Shown: positions 7,958-11,039 of the stretch, in pieces
Layout of the letters: the number at the start of each line of letters is the position of its first letter
Numbering within the stretch: position 1 is the first letter of the stretch
From: Sedimentisphaerales bacterium
Lineage (GTDB): Bacteria > Planctomycetota > Phycisphaerae > Sedimentisphaerales > SG8-4
Assembly: GCA_016932895.1 (NCBI GenBank)
Contig: JAFGCA010000791.1
Coordinates: 1 to 11,039, forward strand
Length of the DNA stretch: 11,039 nucleotides
Reading direction: 5' to 3'
Made by a program: the position numbers and the translations under genes
Notes under the pieces: model-generated
What the model was told of the DNA's origin: nothing
Database searches by the model: none
The model's input: only the letters and a program-made list of their open reading frames with translations

Positions 7958-8727
7958 TTATTTGAAAATGGGAGGAGTTTTGTGAGAGAGGCTGGCAACT
8001 TCAATCGCGCTCTCCGAGAGAACCTGCTCCTGTTTGGTATAGCTGGTGTGACAGCGATATGCGCACAGGCCACAAACGGTGCTTCAATGGAACTCATGGC
8101 CTCAAGCTCGGCGTCAGAGAAAACGCCTTCCGGAATGTCGCCCAGCTCAAGTTCAATGCGGCGCATCTGAATCGCATTGTACCCGGCCGCCTTACACTCA
8201 TTGAAACAGAGTTGGCAATCATGCTGTCCTGAACGGGAAAGGCACGTCTTCGGGTTGATGACGGCCAGGCCGATGGACGTCTTTCGTTTCTCTGACAGAG
8301 ACAGGGGCCGGATCGCTTGGGTGGGACATACCTGGGTGCAGAAGTTGCAGTCCTGATGACAGCCTGCATGCGACGGCACGACTACAGGTGTCCAGAGGGC
8401 TTCCAAACCGAACTCAAGACCAGCCGGAGATAGCACGGGTCCAGGGCATACCTTGAAACACTCTCCGCAACGAATGCAGCGATCGAGAAACTCGGACTCT
8501 GCGACACTGCCCGGTGGCCTCAGGAGGCGCGTCTTGGCCGCGGATGCGTCCCCCAGACCGACCCGCATGCCCATGGCCGCCCCCATGCCCGGCAAGGCGA
8601 AGTTCCAGTGCCTGCTCGCAATCGTTGTTGTCAGGCCCACCAGTGGGTCGAGCCAGAGAAAGACCTCCACAGGTTCGTGTCCCTTGCCGATGTCATTCTT
8701 CTGAAAGTAAAGGACCGTGAGCTTGAG
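7958..8727 (-). pseudogene. Decayed NosR/NapH-like polyferredoxin gene: membrane domain deleted, frameshift near 8082
   Basis: The minus strand carries recognisable parts of a membrane-bound iron-sulfur protein. First comes a fragment resembling the first loop of NosR/NapH-type polyferredoxins (PVEVFLWLDPLVGL, about 8672-8631). The membrane helices and cluster motifs expected after it are missing, and the frame passes almost directly into LLRPPGS and a dicluster ferredoxin part: CIRCGECFKVCP (about 8478-8443), C-x3-C-x2-C-x3-CPTQAI (about 8361-8325) and C-x7-C-x2-C-x3-C (about 8244-8196). This frame then runs through SSIEAP into unrelated sequence ending at 7924. A second frame opens at about 8083 and reads STVCGLCAYRCHTSYTKQEQ, then on to a TAA at 7958; this is the expected final cluster motif, with Ser where its first Cys should stand. 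No start codon or ribosome site fits the N-terminus, and the in-frame stretch 8728-8880 is proline-rich and unconvincing. A sequencing error could explain the frameshift but not the missing domain. Confidence 0.7.
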
Positions 8728-8842
8728 CGGCACCTGGACGCCGCCTTCGTCGGCCTCTGCCGGTGGGGGCGTTGAGGCCGCAGGTTTTGGCGACGGCGCA
8801 GAGCGTCTGCGAAAGTCGTGGTGGAACCGGAAGTTTTTTTGT

Positions 8843-8871
8843 TTGCGGGAATTGGGGAACCGACGTAGAAT
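8843..8871 (+). promoter_or_regulatory. thi4: Candidate sigma70-type promoter for the TPP riboswitch-thi4 operon
   Basis: TTGCGG (8843-8848) and TAGAAT (8866-8871) are separated by exactly 17 bases. The -10 box matches TATAAT at five of six positions. Transcription would start near 8878, about 17 bases before the first paired base of the TPP aptamer, as expected for a riboswitch at the 5' end of its transcript. Confidence 0.5.
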
Positions 8872-8894
8872 GCGGCCGTATCGATTGATACAGA

Positions 8895-8992
8895 GCCAGG
8901 GGAGCTGAGGCCGGAAAAGGCCGAGGCTGAGAAATCCGCTCGTCGCGGATGACCCTACGAACCTGATCGGGGTAATGCCCGCGAAGGGAGGC
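8895..8992 (+). promoter_or_regulatory. TPP riboswitch aptamer (THI element)
   Basis: The conserved cores of the thiamine-pyrophosphate aptamer are all present in order: AGGGGAGC (8898-8905), CTGAGA (8927-8932), ACCCTACGAACCTGATC (8952-8968), a GGGGTAATGCCCGC stem-loop (8969-8982) and GAAGGGA (8983-8989). P1 can pair GCC (8895-8897) with GGC (8990-8992), P2 uses GGG near 8900 with CCC near 8954, and P3 is GGCC-loop-GGCC (about 8909-8922). Between CTGAGA and ACCC sits an extra hairpin, ATCCGC (8934-8939) with GCGGAT (8945-8950), the facultative stem known from some bacterial THI elements. Bound TPP is expected to stabilise P1 and let the downstream terminator form, shutting off thi4 when thiamine is plentiful. 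Confidence 0.96.
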
Positions 8993-9020
8993 GAATGAGC
9001 AGCAGACGAGCGCTTCCCTT
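8984..9020 (+). promoter_or_regulatory. Antiterminator helix of the TPP riboswitch
   Basis: AAGGGAGGCG (8984-8993) can pair with CGCTTCCCTT (9011-9020) over 10 consecutive base pairs, one of them G-U, around a 17-base loop. The left arm is the 3' end of the aptamer, including the P1 3' strand; the right arm contains the 5' arm of the terminator. The two folds exclude each other, so without TPP this helix should form and allow read-through into thi4. Seen by direct complementarity; energies were not computed. Confidence 0.8.
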
Positions 9021-9036
9021 GCGGAAGCGTTTTTTT
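9011..9036 (+). terminator. Intrinsic terminator of the TPP riboswitch
   Basis: CGCTTCC (9011-9017) pairs with GGAAGCG (9023-9029) around a five-base loop and is followed at once by seven T residues (9030-9036). This is a standard Rho-independent terminator placed between the aptamer and thi4, 58 bases before the start codon. It makes the switch a transcriptional one; the thi4 ribosome site at 9081-9086 lies well outside it. Confidence 0.92.
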
Positions 9037-9094
9037 GTTTCGGGCCGGAGTGCAGTGAAACTCGTGCCCAAACGAATCTGAAAGGATTACGAAT

Positions 9095-9850
9095 ATGATC
9101 GAGACGGACATTTCGAGAGCGATTCTGGAGACGTACCATCGCCGGGAGCTGGCGGCGCTGGAGAACGACGTGGTGATCGTGGGTGCCGGTCCGGCCGGGC
9201 TGGCCGCGGCGTACTACCTGGCCAAGGCCGGGGTCAAGACCACCGTGCTGGAGAAACGTCTCTCCATCGGCGGCGGCATCTGGGGCGGCGCCGCCGGCTA
9301 CAACGTCATCGTCGTCGAAGACTCCGCCATCCTCGATGAGCTCGAGATTACCACGACCAAGGAAAAGGGCCTGTATGTGGCCGACGCCGTGGAGTTCGCC
9401 ACCGGCCTGGCGTATCGGGCCCGGAAAGCCGGCGCCGAGATTCTGAATCTGAACCAGGTCGAGGACGTCATCATCAAGACCGAGGGCGTCGAGGGCGTGG
9501 TCGTCAACAATACACCGATTATGATGGCCGGGCTGCACGTGGACCCCTACTGCATCGCCTCCAAGTGTGTGATCGACGCGACGGGCCACGCCGCCGAGAT
9601 GGTGGCCGTGCTGCTCAAGCGCAAGGGCGATCTTCTCGAAGGCCGCATCCAGGAAGGCTTCATGGACGTGCGGACCTCGGAGGCCGGCGTCGTCGAGAAA
9701 ACCGGCGAGGTCTACCCGGGCTTGTACCTGGCGGGAATGTCGGTAGCGTCGGTGTTTGGATTGCCCCGCATGGGGCCGATCTTCGGCGGCATGATCGATT
9801 CGGGCAAGAAGGTCGCAGAGATGATCCATGCGAAACTACGCACTGCCTGA
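9095..9850 (+). CDS. thi4: Sulfide-dependent thiazole synthase, Thi4 family (His type)
   Basis: A 251-residue cytoplasmic protein of the Thi4 family, which makes the ADP-linked thiazole carboxylate precursor of thiamine from NAD, glycine and a sulfur source. The N-terminal dinucleotide fold is clear (VVIVGAGPAGLAAAYYL, about residues 26-42, then the acidic strand end VLEKR). The family hallmark SIGGGIWGGAAGYN follows at 57-70. Where yeast Thi4 has the sulfur-donating Cys in a SCMDP context, this protein has His148 in GLHVDP, as in the Methanocaldococcus enzyme, so it should use free sulfide catalytically rather than sacrifice its own Cys. The C-terminal GLYLAGMSVASVFGLPRMGP and the FGGMIDSGKK motif complete the family. 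AAAGGA lies 8 bases before the ATG. The TPP riboswitch upstream confirms the thiamine role, and the next gene overlaps its last 23 bases. Confidence 0.96.
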   Translation: MIETDISRAILETYHRRELAALENDVVIVGAGPAGLAAAYYLAKAGVKTTVLEKRLSIGGGIWGGAAGYNVIVVEDSAILDELEITTTKEKGLYVADAVEFATGLAYRARKAGAEILNLNQVEDVIIKTEGVEGVVVNNTPIMMAGLHVDPYCIASKCVIDATGHAAEMVAVLLKRKGDLLEGRIQEGFMDVRTSEAGVVEKTGEVYPGLYLAGMSVASVFGLPRMGPIFGGMIDSGKKVAEMIHAKLRTA

Positions 9851-10502
9851 TCGCGACGAATGCCTTGCCCTGATCGCGGAATATCACGTCCCGGTCCATA
9901 TCGTTCGGCACAGTGAGGCGACTGGGAAGCTGGGCGTCTTTCTGGCCGAGCGGCTCAACGAGAACGGCGCCACCGTGGACGTGGCGCTGGTCGAGCGGGC
10001 CTGCCTGCTGCACGACCTCTTTCGCGTGTGCGATTTTCCGCTGGAAGACTTCAGTTGGTTCGAGCAGCCGGTCAGCGAAGCGGACAAGGCGAAGTGGCGG
10101 TGGCTCAAGGCGCGTCACGGCGGCAACCAGCACGAAGACGCCGCTGCGATTTTTTTCGACGACCGCTACCCCGTCCTGGCTGAGACGATACGAAAGCACC
10201 GCTACACGGCCCTGCTCTGCGAGCAGGACCGGCCCGCGACGTGGGAGGAGAAGCTGGTCTACTACGCCGACAAGCGGGCGATGCACGACACAATCGTGCC
10301 GCTGCGCGACCGCCTCGAAGAAGCGCACCAGCGCAGCGGCGTCCTTCTGGCCAAGGCGGGCAAGCAGCGTGACATCGAGACGGAGCAGAAGGTGGACGCC
10401 CTGATCTTCGCGCTCGAAAAAGAAATCTTCGCCCACCTCCACTTCGCCCCCGACGAAATCACCGCTGAATTCATCGACGGTTACGGCAAGGCCACGCCGT
10501 AG
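9828..10502 (+). CDS. HD-domain metal-dependent phosphohydrolase, coupled to thi4
   Basis: A 224-residue soluble protein with an HD-superfamily fold. Metal ligands can be read in order: His28 (VRHSE), His62-Asp63 (LLHDLF), His102 (NQHEDAA), His124 (IRKHRY) and Asp148 (LVYYADK). This H-HD-H-H-D set resembles binuclear HD enzymes such as YqeK, a diadenosine tetraphosphate hydrolase, including the xEKLVYYADK segment. The C-terminal third is helical and charged. Its ATG lies within thi4, giving a 23-base overlap in another frame, with AGAG about 8 bases upstream, so translation is probably coupled and expression falls under the same TPP riboswitch. Thi4 product carries a pyrophosphate that must be split to free thiazole phosphate; this protein is a plausible enzyme for that step. 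HD family is certain, the substrate is inference. A general nucleotide-cleaning role is the alternative. Confidence 0.85.
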   Translation: MRNYALPDRDECLALIAEYHVPVHIVRHSEATGKLGVFLAERLNENGATVDVALVERACLLHDLFRVCDFPLEDFSWFEQPVSEADKAKWRWLKARHGGNQHEDAAAIFFDDRYPVLAETIRKHRYTALLCEQDRPATWEEKLVYYADKRAMHDTIVPLRDRLEEAHQRSGVLLAKAGKQRDIETEQKVDALIFALEKEIFAHLHFAPDEITAEFIDGYGKATP

Positions 10503-10552
10503 CGCTTCGCACGAACGCCAGCCGGACTGTCGAACCGCGTGCGAAGAACGCT
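10501..10552. terminator. Inverted repeat between convergent genes, likely two-way transcription stop
   Basis: AGCG (10501-10504) plus CTTCGCACG (10505-10513) pair with CGTGCGAAG (10538-10546) and CGCT (10549-10552), a 13-bp stem broken only by two unpaired A residues, with a 24-base loop. The arms begin and end inside the stop codons of the HD gene and the facing fucosidase gene. There is no T run on either side, so it could serve as a Rho-dependent or stalling hairpin or as a 3'-end stabiliser rather than a classic intrinsic terminator. Confidence 0.5.
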
Positions 10553-11039
10553 ATCGCCCAAGGATCTCGTTGATCGGTGGGGCGTGGTAGAGGGCGAGGT
10601 TGGCCAGCGTGGGGCAGACGCGGGAATCGAGAATTCGCAGGCGAAGGCGCCGCGTCGTGACCGCGTCGAAGCGGAGCAGACGCTTGTAGCCGACCGTCGT
10701 GCCCCGGGCGAACTCCTTCCACTCGCTGCCATCCCATCTGTCCAGGGCAAACTCCGCGATGCGCTGGCCGATCTTGATGTGCTCGGCCAGCTCGGCGACG
10801 TTGAAGGTGCGCGTCTTACCCAGATCGAATTCGACGGTCGCGTCGGTGGTCCAGTCGTCGGTGGTCCAGTAGGTATCGGGATCGCCGTCGGTGATGTTGT
10901 CGGCGGCGAAGGCGGGATTGCCGCCCTTGACGTTCGAGGCGGTGGCCTTCGCTGAGGCCGCGAGGTTCTCATCGAAGATCGCATCGAGCACCTTTCGGAA
11001 CTCGCGGAGCCGCCGCACGTCGTTCTCGTGGATCAGGCC
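10551..11039 (-). CDS. Alpha-L-fucosidase (GH29-like), C-terminal part with discoidin-type domain (runs off right edge)
   Basis: The minus-strand frame enters at the right edge already open, beginning GLIHENDVRRLREF, and ends with TAG at 10551, giving 162 residues. The opening segment resembles the helix that ends the GH29 catalytic barrel in bacterial alpha-L-fucosidases (GLIPxxDVxRLxEF followed by NLA). It is followed by an F5/8 type C (discoidin-like) beta-sandwich: AADNITDGDPDTYWTTDDW, VEFDLGKTRTFNVAELAEHI, ALDRWDGSEWKEFARGTTVG and a final RLRLRILDSRVCPTLANLAL strand. The catalytic nucleophile and acid/base lie outside the window. Such enzymes remove terminal fucose from glycans, usually in the periplasm or outside the cell; the signal peptide, if any, cannot be seen. 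A fucosidase fits a polysaccharide degrader. Another glycoside hydrolase with the same C-terminal module is less likely. Confidence 0.8.
   Translation of the reverse strand, partial: GLIHENDVRRLREFRKVLDAIFDENLAASAKATASNVKGGNPAFAADNITDGDPDTYWTTDDWTTDATVEFDLGKTRTFNVAELAEHIKIGQRIAEFALDRWDGSEWKEFARGTTVGYKRLLRFDAVTTRRLRLRILDSRVCPTLANLALYHAPPINEILGR

Noticed and set aside
7982..8170. A 62-codon plus-strand frame from GTG with a strong GGGAGGAG ribosome-site-like sequence and a hydrophobic N-terminal stretch
   Set aside because: It lies exactly antisense to conserved ferredoxin coding sequence, including the frameshifted last cluster motif, so its content is explained by that remnant. No known small-protein motif is visible.
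8728..9111. N-terminal extension of the ferredoxin-like frame through the riboswitch region
   Set aside because: It is antisense to the conserved TPP aptamer and terminator, and no polyferredoxin-like sequence can be recognised in it.
1..11039. CRISPR arrays, tRNA or rRNA genes, insertion sequences and attachment sites
   Set aside because: No regularly spaced direct repeats, cloverleaf with an acceptor end, transposase motifs or flanking target duplications were seen on either strand by eye.

Overview
The window is GC-rich and densely coding, with short intergenic gaps and mostly orthodox Shine-Dalgarno sites. Several traits together suggest an anaerobic or sulfidic-habitat Planctomycetota bacterium, perhaps of the Phycisphaerae type: a very long AsmA-like protein, a secreted calcineurin-like phosphoesterase, a GH29 fucosidase with a discoidin-type C-terminus, and a His-type (sulfide-dependent) Thi4. 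This placement is an inference from gene content and no marker gene confirms it.

Layout. (1) 1-760, minus strand: an NAD-salvage pair, nicotinamidase (pncA) overlapping the start of nicotinate phosphoribosyltransferase (pncB), which runs off the left edge. (2) 962-3293, plus strand: a likely operon of yjbQ (secondary thiamine-phosphate synthase family), a LysE/RhtB-type exporter and a secreted metallophosphoesterase. Divergent promoters for groups 1 and 2 lie in the 200-base gap between them. (3) 3297-7722, minus strand: an AsmA-family membrane-anchored protein followed after 10 bases by a YihY/BrkB-family membrane protein with a cytoplasmic winged-helix-like tail. Its last gene converges on group 2 with only 3 bases between the stop codons. 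(4) 7723-8842 holds no intact gene: it has the asmA promoter, a minus-strand decayed polyferredoxin remnant (internal deletion plus frameshift), and about 155 bases (7802-7957) in which I see nothing. (5) 8843-10502, plus strand: promoter, TPP riboswitch, antiterminator/terminator, thi4 thiazole synthase, and a translationally coupled HD-domain phosphohydrolase. (6) 10501-10552: a strong inverted repeat spanning the two facing stop codons. (7) 10551-11039, minus strand: the C-terminal part of an alpha-L-fucosidase that runs off the right edge.

The most interesting unit is group 5. Thi4 makes an ADP-linked thiazole from NAD, glycine and sulfide, and that product must be hydrolysed at its pyrophosphate before thiamine can be assembled. 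The coupled HD protein keeps a complete H-HD-H-H-D metal-site pattern and is a good candidate for that hydrolase. This is inference, but the shared TPP riboswitch and the 23-base gene overlap support it. The leader can be read almost completely as a transcription-terminating riboswitch, including a 10-bp antiterminator that pairs the 3' end of the aptamer with the 5' arm of the terminator. A second thiamine-related gene (yjbQ) lies elsewhere in the window, and Thi4 consumes the NAD that the pncA/pncB pair recycles, although nothing shows these units are co-regulated.
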